The notes: generated by a model not told the origin, from the sequence alone. Shown: positions 28,932 to 38,981, counted from the stretch's first letter. The stretch: DNA of 64,000 nucleotides from Flavobacteriales bacterium (GCA_013002285.1 JABDKJ010000044.1:1-64000); one strand, 5' to 3'. Made by a program: numbers and translations.

Positions 28932-31137
28932 AGACTTTCTTAGCTTCAGAAATAGTGCCAAAATCTTCTCCGTCAATGCTTATTGATCCATTGGTTACAC
29001 TTCCAAGAATATTGAATGATTGACCAACTCGGGTAAGGAATTCTATAAACGCTGGCTGTTGCTCTGTGCTGAGACTTACAACTACTCTGCTTTGTGATTC
29101 TCCAAATAAGAATGCATCCATTCTTACACTATCATCCGCTTCTATATCAAATCCCAGATCGTTTTGTAATCCTTTCTCTACTAAACATGTCCAAAGACCA
29201 CCATCTGATACGTCATGAGCAGAATTGATCATTTTGTTTTCGATCAATTTTTTTACTACCTCATGAAGCATCAATTCTTCATTAAGGTCTAGGAAAGGAG
29301 CGGGTGTTATTTTTACATCACATAGGTTGGCTAAGTATTCAGATGAGTTGATATCGTTTCTCGATTCGCCTAAAAGAAATATGATCTCACCCTCATTCTT
29401 GAAATTCAAGGTCATGATGTTTTTCTTGTCTTCCACTATACCCACCATACCGATCGTTGGTGTAGGGAAAACGGGTTCAACATATTCTTCCGTTACTGTC
29501 TGATTATAAAAGCTAACATTACCACCCGTAACAGGCGTTTGAAATTTTTCACAGGCCTCACTCATTCCTTTGATGGCCCCCACAAATTGCCAGTACACTT
29601 CTGGGTTATAAGGATTTCCAAAGTTCAGGCAATTGGTTACTGCCGAAGGCACCCCCCCTGAGCAAACAATGTTTCTGGCAGCTTCAGATACTGCTATTGA
29701 TGTGCCCATCAATGGGTCGGCAAATACATATCGTGCATTACAATCCACGGTCAATGCAAGAGCTTTCTTAGAGCCCTTAATATTTGTAATGCCTGCGTCA
29801 GAAGGGGCATTTGTGCTCATGTTTCTCGTACCAACCATGGTGTCATACTGTTCTATCACCCATTTTTTGGATCCAATATTTGGCAGGTTTAATAACTCGT
29901 AAGCTGTGTCTTTTAAATTCAAAGGAATTGGCACTGCATCAATATCAAATTCCTGAGCTTCTTTGAAATATGCAGGCTCAGTGTACTCTCTTTCGTATAC
30001 AGGGGCTCCGCCACCAAGCACCAATTCAGATGCCGGTACATCAGCCACTTTTTTACCATCCATAAAGAACTCTAATCTATCTCCTTCGGTAACTTCTCCT
30101 ATCTGAACGGCATTTAGGTCCCACTTTTCGAAAATGTCTTCAACTGGTTTTTCTTGACCTTTTTTTACGACCACAAGCATTCTTTCTTGAGATTCGGAAA
30201 GGAGGATCTCAAATGGTTTCATATTTGCTTGACGCGTGGGCACTTTGTCAAGGTCAATGATCATTCCATGCTTGCCTTTTTCAGACATTTCTGATGTGGA
30301 ACAAATAATACCAGCTGCTCCCATGTCTTGCATACCAATTACGGTATCTGTCACAGCCAATTCTAAAGTAGCTTCTAATAAAAGTTTTTCTTGAAAAGGA
30401 TCTCCTACTTGAACGGCAGGAAGGTCTTCCATTGAATCTTCAGTAAGGTCTGCGCTAGCAAAGGTGGCTCCGTGAATTCCATCTTTTCCCGTTGATGAAC
30501 CAACGATATAAACTGGATTGCCTACCCCATAAGAAATAGCTGATAGTGTTTTGTCCACATCCACAATTCCAACGGACATGGCATTTACAAGCGGGTTTTG
30601 GTCATAACATTCATCAAAGAAAACTTCACCTCCTATTACTGGGATGCCAAACGCATTTCCATAATCACCAATACCTTTGACAACCCCTTTGATCAACCAT
30701 TTCGTGCGTTCATTTTCAATAGGTCCAAACCTCAAAGAGTTCAGCTGAGCGATCGGACGTGCACCCATTGTGAAAATGTCCCTATTGATGCCTCCCACTC
30801 CCGTAGCTGCTCCTTGATAAGGCTCGATAGCAGAAGGATGGTTATGAGATTCGATCTTAAAGGCGCATGCAAGGCCATCTCCTATGTCCACGAGACCGGC
30901 ATTTTCTTCTCCTGCTTCAGCCAAAAGGTGTGGCCCTTTTCGGGGAAGTGTTTTTAACCACTTTATAGAATTCTTATACGAACAATGCTCAGACCACATA
31001 ACTGAGAAAATGCTGATCTCAGTAAAGTTTGGAGTGCGTCCTAAAATAAACTTCACTTTTTCATATTCTTCTTCTAAAAGACCAAGTTTTTTGGCGGTTT
31101 CAAATGTTACGAGTTCGGCTGTCATTGTGTCTTCCAT
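28903..31137 (-). CDS. purL: Phosphoribosylformylglycinamidine synthase, small PurL form
   Basis: A 744-residue PurL of the short type that works with separate PurS and PurQ (neither is in the window). It makes FGAM from FGAR, ATP and glutamine-derived ammonia in purine synthesis. Recognisable are the N-terminal MWSEHCSYK, the ATP-binding [11 protein letters not shown] and GGINRD segments, and the second-half DVSDGG motif. It has an ATG at 31137 or possibly 31125. It is a housekeeping gene embedded in the polysaccharide region, between cysN and DUF2147. Confidence 0.97.
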   Translation of the reverse strand: MEDTMTAELVTFETAKKLGLLEEEYEKVKFILGRTPNFTEISIFSVMWSEHCSYKNSIKWLKTLPRKGPHLLAEAGEENAGLVDIGDGLACAFKIESHNHPSAIEPYQGAATGVGGINRDIFTMGARPIAQLNSLRFGPIENERTKWLIKGVVKGIGDYGNAFGIPVIGGEVFFDECYDQNPLVNAMSVGIVDVDKTLSAISYGVGNPVYIVGSSTGKDGIHGATFASADLTEDSMEDLPAVQVGDPFQEKLLLEATLELAVTDTVIGMQDMGAAGIICSTSEMSEKGKHGMIIDLDKVPTRQANMKPFEILLSESQERMLVVVKKGQEKPVEDIFEKWDLNAVQIGEVTEGDRLEFFMDGKKVADVPASELVLGGGAPVYEREYTEPAYFKEAQEFDIDAVPIPLNLKDTAYELLNLPNIGSKKWVIEQYDTMVGTRNMSTNAPSDAGITNIKGSKKALALTVDCNARYVFADPLMGTSIAVSEAARNIVCSGGVPSAVTNCLNFGNPYNPEVYWQFVGAIKGMSEACEKFQTPVTGGNVSFYNQTVTEEYVEPVFPTPTIGMVGIVEDKKNIMTLNFKNEGEIIFLLGESRNDINSSEYLANLCDVKITPAPFLDLNEELMLHEVVKKLIENKMINSAHDVSDGGLWTCLVEKGLQNDLGFDIEADDSVRMDAFLFGESQSRVVVSLSTEQQPAFIEFLTRVGQSFNILGSVTNGSISIDGEDFGTISEAKKVYEKALSQHL

Positions 31138-31159
31138 CAGGCTTCTGCGCTTTAAGGCG

Positions 31160-31167
31160 CAAAGGTA
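31160..31167 (-). promoter_or_regulatory. Candidate -7 box for purL
   Basis: On the minus strand TACCTTTG fits TAnnTTTG and lies 22 bases before the purL ATG. No TTG box is found at the usual distance. Confidence 0.4.
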
Positions 31168-31240
31168 AAAGAAAGTAATGGAAAGACCCTTTAGACCACA
31201 TCTTTAGTTTTCCACTTGAAGTCGGTTATTGATGGGGTTT

Positions 31241-32518
31241 TTACACGATCATTCCTGCACCAACTGTTTCATTGGTTGCTTCATTGATCAATATTAAACT
31301 CCCACTTATTCTGTTCCTAGAGTAGCGATCAACAAATAAAGGCGCTGTAGTGCGGATTGTGATCTTCCCAATATCGTTCATGCCTATCTCTTTATCATCG
31401 TCTAGCCTATGAAGCGTGTTGATATCCACTTTGTACTGCACATTTTTTATTACGCAACGAACGTCTCTTGAAGTATGTTTGACCGCATATTTTCCGTTTG
31501 GCTGCAGAGGTTTGTCACTCATCCAGCATACCATTAGGTCTAGGTCTTGGGTAGCTTTAGGTTGGTTATTTTCTTTTACGATCATATCTCCCCGACTTAG
31601 GTCCAGGTCATCTTCCAAAGTCATGCACACACTCATTGGCGGAAAAGCCTCTTCTATTTCACCGTCCATAGTGTCAACACTTTTTACAGTAGTCTTGAAC
31701 CCAGATGGCAGTAATGTAACTTCATCCCCTTTCTTGAATACACCACCTGCAACTCTGCCGGCATATCCTCTGTAATCGTGATGTGCTTCTGTTAATGGCC
31801 TGATCACATATTGTACAGGAAATCTGCAGTCCACAAAATTGTTGTCACTTGAGATATGTACGTTCTCCAAAGTATACATTAAAGTTGCTCCATTATACCA
31901 ATCCATATTTTCTGATTTATGGACAATGTTATCTCCTTTAAGAGCACTTACTGGGATGTAATGGACATCGTTTATCTGCAGTTTTGACCCAAATGCTTCT
32001 AATTGATCTTTTACCTTTTCAAATACTTCTTCTTTGTAATCCACAAGGTCCATTTTGTTGATGCAATAGATCACATGTGGTATTCCCAATAGGGAGGCAA
32101 TGAATGAATGTCTTTTTGTTTGTTCAACAACACCGTTCCTGGCATCTACCAAAATAATGGCAAGGTTAGCGGTAGAAGCACCAGTAACCATGTTTCTTGT
32201 GTACTGAATATGACCAGGAGTATCAGCAATTATGAATTTCCTTTTCGGAGTAGCAAAATATCTGTATGCCACATCTATTGTGATCCCCTGCTCTCTTTCA
32301 GCTCTTAGACCATCCGTCAGAAGCGCTAAATTCACTTCACTATCACCAGCCTTGGCACTTGCACGCTCAACTGCCTCCATTTGATCTTTAAAAATAGATT
32401 TACTATCGTATAGCATCCTGCCTATCAAGGTTGATTTTCCATCATCAACGCTTCCCGCAGTAGTAAACCTCAATAGGTCCATATCTAAATACCCTTCTAT
32501 ATCTTGCTTATTGGTCAT
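31241..32518 (-). CDS. cysN: Sulfate adenylyltransferase large subunit (GTPase)
   Basis: A 425-residue CysN that couples GTP hydrolysis to APS synthesis by CysD. The EF-Tu-like GTPase motifs are SVDDGKST (about residues 19-26), DTPGHIQYTRNM and NKMDL, followed by two beta-barrel domains. It lacks a fused C-terminal CysC kinase, which is encoded separately two genes upstream. It lies 12 bases after cysD. In this setting the product likely feeds PAPS synthesis for sulfotransferases. Confidence 0.96.
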   Translation of the reverse strand: MTNKQDIEGYLDMDLLRFTTAGSVDDGKSTLIGRMLYDSKSIFKDQMEAVERASAKAGDSEVNLALLTDGLRAEREQGITIDVAYRYFATPKRKFIIADTPGHIQYTRNMVTGASTANLAIILVDARNGVVEQTKRHSFIASLLGIPHVIYCINKMDLVDYKEEVFEKVKDQLEAFGSKLQINDVHYIPVSALKGDNIVHKSENMDWYNGATLMYTLENVHISSDNNFVDCRFPVQYVIRPLTEAHHDYRGYAGRVAGGVFKKGDEVTLLPSGFKTTVKSVDTMDGEIEEAFPPMSVCMTLEDDLDLSRGDMIVKENNQPKATQDLDLMVCWMSDKPLQPNGKYAVKHTSRDVRCVIKNVQYKVDINTLHRLDDDKEIGMNDIGKITIRTTAPLFVDRYSRNRISGSLILINEATNETVGAGMIV

Positions 32519-32530
32519 GTTCTCTTATTT

Positions 32531-33433
32531 CTAGAAATAGCCTTCTTTTTTTCTATCTTCCATAGCAGCCTCGCTGCGCTTATCATCAGAACGACCGCCT
32601 CTTTCAGTAGTTCTGGTAGCTGCAACTTCGCCTATTATTTTTTCTAAAGTATCTGCTTCACTGAACACAGCTCCTGTGCAGGTCATGTCTCCTATTGTTC
32701 TAAATCGGATAGTTTTTTCTTCTATTTGCTCACTGTCTTTCAATTCCACGAATTCATTTGCAGCCAGCACAGAACCATCTCTTTCAAAAACTTTCCTTTT
32801 ATGACTAAAGTATAGACTCGGAAGATCTATTTTCTCAAGTAGTATGTATTGCCATATATCCATCTCAGTCCAGTTGCTAATAGGAAACACTCTAAAATGT
32901 TCACCAATATTCTTTCGGCCATTGAAAATATTCCACAATTCGGGTCTTTGGTTTTTTGGATCCCACTGGCTGAATTCATCTCTATGAGAAAAGAACCTTT
33001 CCTTTGCCCTTGCTTTCTCCTCGTCTCTTCTGCCACCTCCCATCGCAGCATCAAATTTGTTTGCCTCAATTGAATTAAGCAAAGTTGGTATTTGAAGCAT
33101 ATTCCTGCTTGCATTAACCCCTTTTTCTTCTGTGGCCATACCATTGTCTATGGCTTCTTGAACTGAGCCTATAATCAGCCTTGCACCTGTTTCTTTGACA
33201 AGTTTGTCTCTAAATTCAATGGTTTCTGGAAAATTATGACCTGTATCAACATGCAATAAAGGGAACGGAACCTTCGCTGGATAAAATGCTTTTCTGGCTA
33301 AATGGAACATGACAATAGAGTCTTTTCCGCCTGAAAAGAGAAGCACAGGATTTTCAAACTGTGCTGCAACTTCTCGCAGCACATAAATGGATTCAGCTTC
33401 CAATTCTTTTAAATGACTTAGACTGTAGTTCAT
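32531..33433 (-). CDS. cysD: Sulfate adenylyltransferase small subunit
   Basis: A 300-residue ATP pyrophosphatase-type enzyme with the PP-loop LLFSGGKDSIVM (about residues 32-43), the VDTGHNFPET segment and a C-terminal RTTERGGR motif followed by the Arg/Ser/Glu-rich end, all typical of CysD. It forms APS from ATP and sulfate. It overlaps cysC by one base (TAATG) and precedes cysN, so cysC-cysD-cysN form one operon. Confidence 0.97.
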   Translation of the reverse strand: MNYSLSHLKELEAESIYVLREVAAQFENPVLLFSGGKDSIVMFHLARKAFYPAKVPFPLLHVDTGHNFPETIEFRDKLVKETGARLIIGSVQEAIDNGMATEEKGVNASRNMLQIPTLLNSIEANKFDAAMGGGRRDEEKARAKERFFSHRDEFSQWDPKNQRPELWNIFNGRKNIGEHFRVFPISNWTEMDIWQYILLEKIDLPSLYFSHKRKVFERDGSVLAANEFVELKDSEQIEEKTIRFRTIGDMTCTGAVFSEADTLEKIIGEVAATRTTERGGRSDDKRSEAAMEDRKKEGYF

Positions 33434-34038
33434 TAAGGCTTAATTTTTTTTATGATAAAAGAATAGAGTTCCTCCCCTGTTCTTTCAATACTCTTATTCT
33501 CTGTACGAAGATCTAGGCTAGGTGTTTCGGGTTTTTCAAAAGGAGCAGAAATACCGGTGAAATCCTTGATCTCTCCAGCTCGAGCTTTTTTATAGAGTCC
33601 CTTCACATCTCGGGCTTCACAGAGCTCAATTGGTGTATTGACAAAGATCTCAAAAAAGTCATTTTCGCCAATGATCTGTTTGGCCATTATCCTGATCTTT
33701 ATTGTTGGGCTGACAAAACTGGCGATGGTAACTATTCCTGCCTCTTTGAACAATTTCGCCACTTCAGCAATGCGTCTGATATTCTCGACCCTATCATTTT
33801 CAGTAAATCCCAGGTCATTGTTCAAACCTGCTCTTATATTGTCTCCGTCCAATAGCATAGTAACGACCCCTTCTGCAAAGAGTTTGTTTTCCAACCATTT
33901 TGCTAGTGTGGTCTTGCCAGATCCAGATAGTCCTGTCATCCAAATGACACAGCCTTTTTGACCTAGTCTGGTTTCTTTTTCTGATCTGGACAAGACCTCA
34001 TCGAAAACAGTGAAAATATTCCCTTTTTCTTCTTTCAT
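33433..34038 (-). CDS. cysC: Adenylylsulfate kinase
   Basis: A 201-residue APS kinase that phosphorylates APS to PAPS. The Walker A motif is GLSGSGKTTLA (about residues 36-46); DGDNIR, SFVSP and the lid region KKARAGEIKDFTGISAPFE are all present. The ATG at 34038 is preferred over an upstream TTG because the -7 promoter box would lie at 34051-34058. It is the first gene of the cysC-D-N operon, divergent from the sugar transferase gene. Free-standing APS kinase with adjacent sulfotransferases points to PAPS use for sulfation. Confidence 0.95.
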   Translation of the reverse strand: MKEEKGNIFTVFDEVLSRSEKETRLGQKGCVIWMTGLSGSGKTTLAKWLENKLFAEGVVTMLLDGDNIRAGLNNDLGFTENDRVENIRRIAEVAKLFKEAGIVTIASFVSPTIKIRIMAKQIIGENDFFEIFVNTPIELCEARDVKGLYKKARAGEIKDFTGISAPFEKPETPSLDLRTENKSIERTGEELYSFIIKKIKP

Positions 34039-34050
34039 CAATTGCGGTTG

Positions 34051-34058
34051 CAAAAGTA
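34051..34058 (-). promoter_or_regulatory. Candidate -7 box for the cysC-D-N operon
   Basis: On the minus strand TACTTTTG is an exact TAnnTTTG match 12 bases before the cysC ATG, predicting a very short leader. No clear -33 TTG is present. Confidence 0.45.
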
Positions 34059-34210
34059 TAAAATAAAGCCGCGAAGTCCATAGATAGACGCTTTATTGGT
34101 AAATTTGTGATGATAGAAAGGTATTTACCTGCTAATTGATTAAAAAAGCAAGACGAATTAAGCTATTTGTTCGACAATTGCACAAAAAAACAGTAACTTA
34201 CCCTATTGAA

Positions 34211-34239
34211 AACACGTAAACCCGTGTGTTACTTTTTTT
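34211..34239 (+). promoter_or_regulatory. Hairpin plus T-tract before the sugar transferase gene
   Basis: ACACG (34212-34216) and CGTGT (34223-34227) form a small stem with a six-base loop, and seven T residues follow at 34233-34239, nine bases before the ATG at 34248. This resembles a weak terminator or attenuator in a polysaccharide operon leader, or a chance inverted repeat. The -7 box is not clear, so whether it is transcribed is not known. Confidence 0.35.
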
Positions 34240-34247
34240 GAAACTCA

Positions 34248-35648
34248 ATGAAACTGAAACTATCTAGATACGAGAAATTACTCTATCTCTTTCTCGATCT
34301 TGTAATGCTCAACCTATCATTTCTGGTAGGATTTGCATATAGGAAAGGAGATGCTGCTTTTCTAGGAGATGCGAATTATCAGGTGCTTTTCATTTTTATA
34401 AATATATCGTGGTTATTGGTAGCAGCGCTTACCAATGAGCAACTCGAGAATAGAAGGGCCAAAACCAGACGAGTTATTTGGGATTTTATAAAAATGCACT
34501 TTTTCAGCTTGTTGCTGGTTTTGTCATTTGTTACGGTTGTTAAGGGCGGTGAGCAATATGCGAGAGGGGTTATTCTTTATCACTATCTCGTATTCTTTGT
34601 CCTTGGTTCATTGGCAAGAGCTTTCTTCAATTTGTTTTTAAAACTATACAGAAAAAAGGGGTTCAATTATAGAAGAGTTGTTGTGGTTGGGGTCAACCCA
34701 TTTTCTATCGAATTCGTTCATGAGATCATCGAACACTCTGAGTATGGATATAAGTTCATGGGGTTTTTTGACAATAAGAACGACACCGTTTATGATGTTG
34801 GGAAAATTCGATCACTTGAAGAACTGAATTCATTCTTGGTGGAATTTGACGTGGATGAAGTTTATTTATCATTGCCGAGTTATTCCGATTACAGCACAAA
34901 GTCTTTGATAAAATTTTGCACGCTGAATTATATTAAGGTCAATTTCCTGAACGAGTTTATTCATTTCATGAATAAAAAATCTGTTCAGGTAAATATAGAT
35001 TACAACGGACCAACACCGATTGTTAGTGTAGTCAAAGAACCTTTGGAAGAAACAGTCAACAAGGTGCTCAAGAGAGCATTCGATATCGTTTTTTCTCTTT
35101 TGGTTTTGATCTTGATCTTTCCTTGGTTATATCTGATCTCAGCGATCTTCATTAAACTAGGTTCTCCGGGCCCTGTCTTTTTCAAGCAAAAAAGATCTGG
35201 GATCGATAACTCTGTTTTTGATTGTTACAAATTTCGAACGATGGTCCAAAATTCTGATTCTGATAGTAAGCAGGCGACTTCGGGAGATGCCCGTATAACT
35301 AGGTTTGGTCAGTTTCTCAGAAATACGAATTTGGATGAATTCCCCCAATTCATAAATGTGCTTAAAGGTGAAATGTCTGTTGTTGGGCCAAGACCGCACA
35401 TGCTAGAGCATACCAGATTGTACTCGAAGATCATCACACCATTCATGATCAGACATTGGGTGAAACCTGGAATTACTGGCTTGGCGCAAGCAAAGGGTTT
35501 ACGTGGAGAGACCAAAGAGATCAGTCAAATGTATGGTAGAGTCAAAATGGATGTTTTTTACATTCAAAATTGGTCCTTTTTATTAGATTTGAAGATCGTG
35601 TTTATGACCATTTGGAATATGTTGACTTTCCAGAAAACAGGGGCATAA
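34248..35648 (+). CDS. Polyprenyl-phosphate sugar-1-phosphate transferase (WbaP/WcaJ-like)
   Basis: A 466-residue initiating phosphoglycosyl transferase. Residues 1 to about 125 contain four membrane helices, followed by a CoA-binding-like domain (VVVVGVNPFSIEFV) and then the bacterial sugar transferase domain (about 275-466): membrane hairpin KRAFDIVFSLL, substrate region PGPVFFKQKRSG, YKFRTM, LDEFPQFINV and MSVVGPRP. It moves a hexose-1-phosphate to undecaprenyl phosphate in the cytoplasmic membrane, the first step of repeat-unit assembly. It leads a plus-strand operon (to 39925). Confidence 0.93.
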   Translation: MKLKLSRYEKLLYLFLDLVMLNLSFLVGFAYRKGDAAFLGDANYQVLFIFINISWLLVAALTNEQLENRRAKTRRVIWDFIKMHFFSLLLVLSFVTVVKGGEQYARGVILYHYLVFFVLGSLARAFFNLFLKLYRKKGFNYRRVVVVGVNPFSIEFVHEIIEHSEYGYKFMGFFDNKNDTVYDVGKIRSLEELNSFLVEFDVDEVYLSLPSYSDYSTKSLIKFCTLNYIKVNFLNEFIHFMNKKSVQVNIDYNGPTPIVSVVKEPLEETVNKVLKRAFDIVFSLLVLILIFPWLYLISAIFIKLGSPGPVFFKQKRSGIDNSVFDCYKFRTMVQNSDSDSKQATSGDARITRFGQFLRNTNLDEFPQFINVLKGEMSVVGPRPHMLEHTRLYSKIITPFMIRHWVKPGITGLAQAKGLRGETKEISQMYGRVKMDVFYIQNWSFLLDLKIVFMTIWNMLTFQKTGA

Positions 35649-35665
35649 ATACTTAAGCCCTTTGT

Positions 35666-36556
35666 ATGTTCAAACGTCTTTTGGATCATGTTCTAACCTT
35701 TATTCTCTTCATCTTAGTGTTACCATTTCTTTTCTTGTTCTTTCTTTTTTTGATCTTTCAAAAAAGTCTATTCCGGAATTGGAGTATTTGGAAACAAAGC
35801 AAGTCAGAGTCTCAAGAAAGTAAAGTTCTGGGTGTTCCTTTTTATAACAATGACGCGCAAAGTGCTACAGAACGAATAAAAAAAGATCTTTTTGAACAAG
35901 AGTTGAAAACCTACTTTTTTATTAACCCGCATGCAATGAATATATCCATGCGGGACAAGAGTTTTTATGAGATCTTAAAAGGTAATAACAGAAATCTGCC
36001 AGATGGGATCGGGATAAAGATGGCTGGAATTTTTATGGGCTATCGATTGGTCCAGAATCTTAACGGAACAGATCTATTTCCATTATTGGCAGAAATGCTG
36101 GAACAAGAAGGCAAGAGTTTATATCTTCTAGGGGCCAAAGAAGGTGTTGCAGAACAAATGAAGGCCAATGTGGAACGACAGTGGTCAGCATTGAACATTT
36201 TGGGAGTCCATAATGGATACTTTGATAAAGTAGCAAGCACGGATAAAGTCATTGATGAGATTAATAGGTTGAACCCAGACGTTTTGTTAGTAGCGTTTGG
36301 AATGCCTACTCAAGAAAAGTGGATACACGACCATAGAGATAGGATAAATGCCAAGATCGTATTCGCTTTAGGCGGTTTGTTCGATTTTTACTCAAATATG
36401 AAGCCGAGGGCTCCTGAAGCATGGAGGCAGATCGGCATGGAATGGGCCTATCGCTTATTAACGGAGCCTAAAAGATTGTGGAAAAGATACCTGATAGGAA
36501 ATCCGCTTTTTATTGTTCATGTTCTTAAATGGCGATATTTGGGTTATAACAAATGA
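35666..36556 (+). CDS. WecG/TagA/CpsF-family (GT26) glycosyltransferase with N-terminal membrane anchor
   Basis: A 296-residue enzyme. The GT26 domain (about residues 65-290) is clear: FFINPHAMNI, LPDGIGIKMA, LNGTDLFP, LYLLGAKEGV, LVAFGMPTQEKWI and GGLFDFYS. Before it lies a strong hydrophobic hairpin-like segment (residues 6-34) beginning KRLLD, which resembles the KRxFD membrane helix of sugar-1-phosphate transferases, followed by a basic WKQSKS end. GT26 enzymes add the second sugar (such as ManNAcA or glucose-type residues) to the lipid-linked first sugar. It lies 17 bases after the sugar transferase gene and overlaps the next gene by four bases. Confidence 0.9.
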   Translation: MFKRLLDHVLTFILFILVLPFLFLFFLFLIFQKSLFRNWSIWKQSKSESQESKVLGVPFYNNDAQSATERIKKDLFEQELKTYFFINPHAMNISMRDKSFYEILKGNNRNLPDGIGIKMAGIFMGYRLVQNLNGTDLFPLLAEMLEQEGKSLYLLGAKEGVAEQMKANVERQWSALNILGVHNGYFDKVASTDKVIDEINRLNPDVLLVAFGMPTQEKWIHDHRDRINAKIVFALGGLFDFYSNMKPRAPEAWRQIGMEWAYRLLTEPKRLWKRYLIGNPLFIVHVLKWRYLGYNK

Positions 36557-37476
36557 TTACGGATCCTAATTTGCCAAAATTCCTTGTTGTCGGAACGGCC
36601 AAAGCCGGAACGACTTCATTGTATCATTATTTGTCTCAACATCCCAAATTAAATATTCCCGTTAAAGAGACGTTTTATTTTATTCGAGATCATTACCCTT
36701 CAAACTTATTAGACTATCCTAAGCAACGGAGGCCTGAATCGATCGTTAGGTCATTATCAGATTACCAGGAGATCTATTCAACTGCTAAAGGCAGAACTTC
36801 AGGTGAAATAGGAACCGGATATCTTCATCATTACGAAACTGCAATTCCAGAGATCAAAAAGACTTTAGGTGAAGATGTGAAGATCATTATTATTTTAAGG
36901 GATCCGATAGAACGCACTTACTCGGGATATTTGCATTTCAAAAAATTCTCGATAGAAATGGATGGGCTTATTCAGGAGATCAAAATGGAGAATTCGCGTA
37001 AAGCCGAAGGTTATGATTTCATGTGGCAATTCAGTGGTCTTAGTTATTATTATGAAAGCGTCAAAGCATATATGGGCTCATTTAATAATGTGAGTATATT
37101 TTTCTATGAGGATCTGAAAAAGGATCCAAAAAAGTTCTTGAATGATGTCCTGAGGTCTATCGGAGTTGAAGTATCTGTTGATATTGACGTAGCCAAGTCC
37201 TTCAATCCTTCAGGGGACCCTAAAAGCGGTGCACTTCAAAAAATGATCACAGGAGATCATTGGTTCAAAAGATCGATGAGACCAGTTTATCATTTTCTTT
37301 TAGGTAAAGAGAAGGCAAGATCTATTAGGGATAGAATGAGAGATAGCAATATTCAGAAACACGATATGGATCCAGAGAACAGAGCCGTTTTAAAGGAATT
37401 GTTCTCGGACGATGTTTTAAAGCTTAGATCTTTATTAAGGAAAGATGTCAATAAGATCAATGAATTATGGTTATGA
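36553..37476 (+). CDS. PAPS-dependent sulfotransferase
   Basis: A 307-residue sulfotransferase-domain protein of the carbohydrate (heparan N-deacetylase/N-sulfotransferase-like) type. The 5'-phosphosulfate loop is GTAKAGTTSLY (residues 14-24), and the 3'-phosphate region is LRDPIERTYSGY (115-126). Cytoplasmic: no signal peptide. It would transfer sulfate from PAPS to a hydroxyl or amine of a sugar in the repeat unit. It sits between the GT26 gene and the GH-like gene, overlapping both by four bases (ATGA), which is strong evidence for one operon. Confidence 0.88.
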   Translation: MITDPNLPKFLVVGTAKAGTTSLYHYLSQHPKLNIPVKETFYFIRDHYPSNLLDYPKQRRPESIVRSLSDYQEIYSTAKGRTSGEIGTGYLHHYETAIPEIKKTLGEDVKIIIILRDPIERTYSGYLHFKKFSIEMDGLIQEIKMENSRKAEGYDFMWQFSGLSYYYESVKAYMGSFNNVSIFFYEDLKKDPKKFLNDVLRSIGVEVSVDIDVAKSFNPSGDPKSGALQKMITGDHWFKRSMRPVYHFLLGKEKARSIRDRMRDSNIQKHDMDPENRAVLKELFSDDVLKLRSLLRKDVNKINELWL

Positions 37477-38981
37477 GAACTTACGTTCTAATATTGATCT
37501 GGTTTTTAGTTTCAGCGAATGCTTGTCAAAATGAAAAGGTTGCAGGTGCGGCCCAGAAAATCAACAGAGCTACGGAATTATATGAGTTTGATCATAGTGG
37601 GGCATTTCCGGTCAATATGGATCTATTTGGGCAATCGACCAGCCATATGTTCCAGGTGATCGATGAGGTGAATGACGAGATCGTTTCACGTATTAAAAAT
37701 ATAGGGCCGCGATCCTTGCGTTTTCCCGGAGGCACAGGTTCTAACTTTTACCACTTTTACGAAAAGGGTTATGGGTTCAACGTTGATGATGTAGATCTGT
37801 CGAAAGGCTATGAGCCTTATTCAAAAATGTTGAAACGAATTGATCTAGAAAAAAAACGCATTGATCAAGGAAAAGCTCAAGAAAATTATGCTTTTAAGTG
37901 TCTTGAATTGTCTAAGGAACTGGATGTGCCCGTAGTTTTGGTGACCAATATGTTTTCAGGGAACGATAAAGAGAACATGTCTATGGTTGATCTTTTTGTT
38001 GAAAATGGTATAGAGGTGAGAGGAATTGAATTAGGGAACGAATACTATTTTAAAGCTTATACTTCTCAATTTCCAGATTGTGAAGAATATGTTGGAAGAT
38101 GCATAAGTCTTGTTACGAAGTTGAGGAGCAAGTATCCGAATATACCGGTTGCCGTAACCGCAGCAAATCCCCCGATCGGAGTTGCATATTCCTTAAAAAA
38201 CAGATTTGTGGCTTGGAACGAACGATTGGCCCAAGAAGACTTTTACGATGCCTATATCGTTCATTTCTATTCAAAGAGTCCTGATTGCGATGAACTCGAA
38301 AATATAGAGGAAAGATTCAATTGTGCAAGAAGTAAGAATTTGCGCAATCAACAGTTATGGAGTAAAGATGGCTTGAGATACTTTCAAGAACTATTTGGGA
38401 ATGACAAGAAAATATGGCTGACAGAATACAATGTCAAAAATGTATTCAAACAATATGGCAATACAGCAATACAGGCCCTCTATAATGCAGACCTAATTTT
38501 GGATCTGATGCGAAATAGAAGTGTGGACCTTGCTATCTACCATAACCTTTTGACTTCGAGCTATGGTTTTGCAATGATCAATATGACAGGGTCAGGCTTA
38601 TATGATAGAGTGGCCACACAAACGTTTAAGTTGTTTTCTCACTTGAATGAGAGCTATAAAGTATTGCCTTTTTCAAAGGTCACAAAACAAGATGAGTTTG
38701 TCGAGCAGCTTATTTTATATTCAGAGAAAGAGAACAAATACCTTTGTTATGTTGTCAATCAAGGAGAAGATATGATCTCATTGAGAATTCCTGAAAACAC
38801 CTCAAAAAGGGTCGAATTACATGGTTTTAATGCAGATAAATTATACAGCGGCATGGGAGTTAATGCATTTAACAAAGTTGAATCCGATGCTGGCGTATAT
38901 ACATATGAACAAATTTTGGAGGGCGATAGGATAGATCTTCAGCCCTATTCATTTTCGGTAATAGAAATTTTCGGTAGATGA
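37473..38981 (+). CDS. Putative lipoprotein glycoside hydrolase, clan GH-A-like
   Basis: A 502-residue protein from the ATG at 37473, which overlaps the upstream stop and puts a lipoprotein signal (MRTYVLILIWFLVSANAC) first. The mature protein looks like a (beta/alpha)8 barrel resembling the GH39/GH51/GH79 group: LRFPGGTGSNF near residue 87, the acid/base motif ELGNEYYF (about 186-193) and a later IWLTEYNVK with a candidate nucleophile Glu, followed by a C-terminal beta domain. It probably cleaves or trims the polysaccharide outside the cytoplasm; family and substrate are not assigned. It overlaps the next sulfotransferase gene by four bases. Confidence 0.72.
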   Translation: MRTYVLILIWFLVSANACQNEKVAGAAQKINRATELYEFDHSGAFPVNMDLFGQSTSHMFQVIDEVNDEIVSRIKNIGPRSLRFPGGTGSNFYHFYEKGYGFNVDDVDLSKGYEPYSKMLKRIDLEKKRIDQGKAQENYAFKCLELSKELDVPVVLVTNMFSGNDKENMSMVDLFVENGIEVRGIELGNEYYFKAYTSQFPDCEEYVGRCISLVTKLRSKYPNIPVAVTAANPPIGVAYSLKNRFVAWNERLAQEDFYDAYIVHFYSKSPDCDELENIEERFNCARSKNLRNQQLWSKDGLRYFQELFGNDKKIWLTEYNVKNVFKQYGNTAIQALYNADLILDLMRNRSVDLAIYHNLLTSSYGFAMINMTGSGLYDRVATQTFKLFSHLNESYKVLPFSKVTKQDEFVEQLILYSEKENKYLCYVVNQGEDMISLRIPENTSKRVELHGFNADKLYSGMGVNAFNKVESDAGVYTYEQILEGDRIDLQPYSFSVIEIFGR

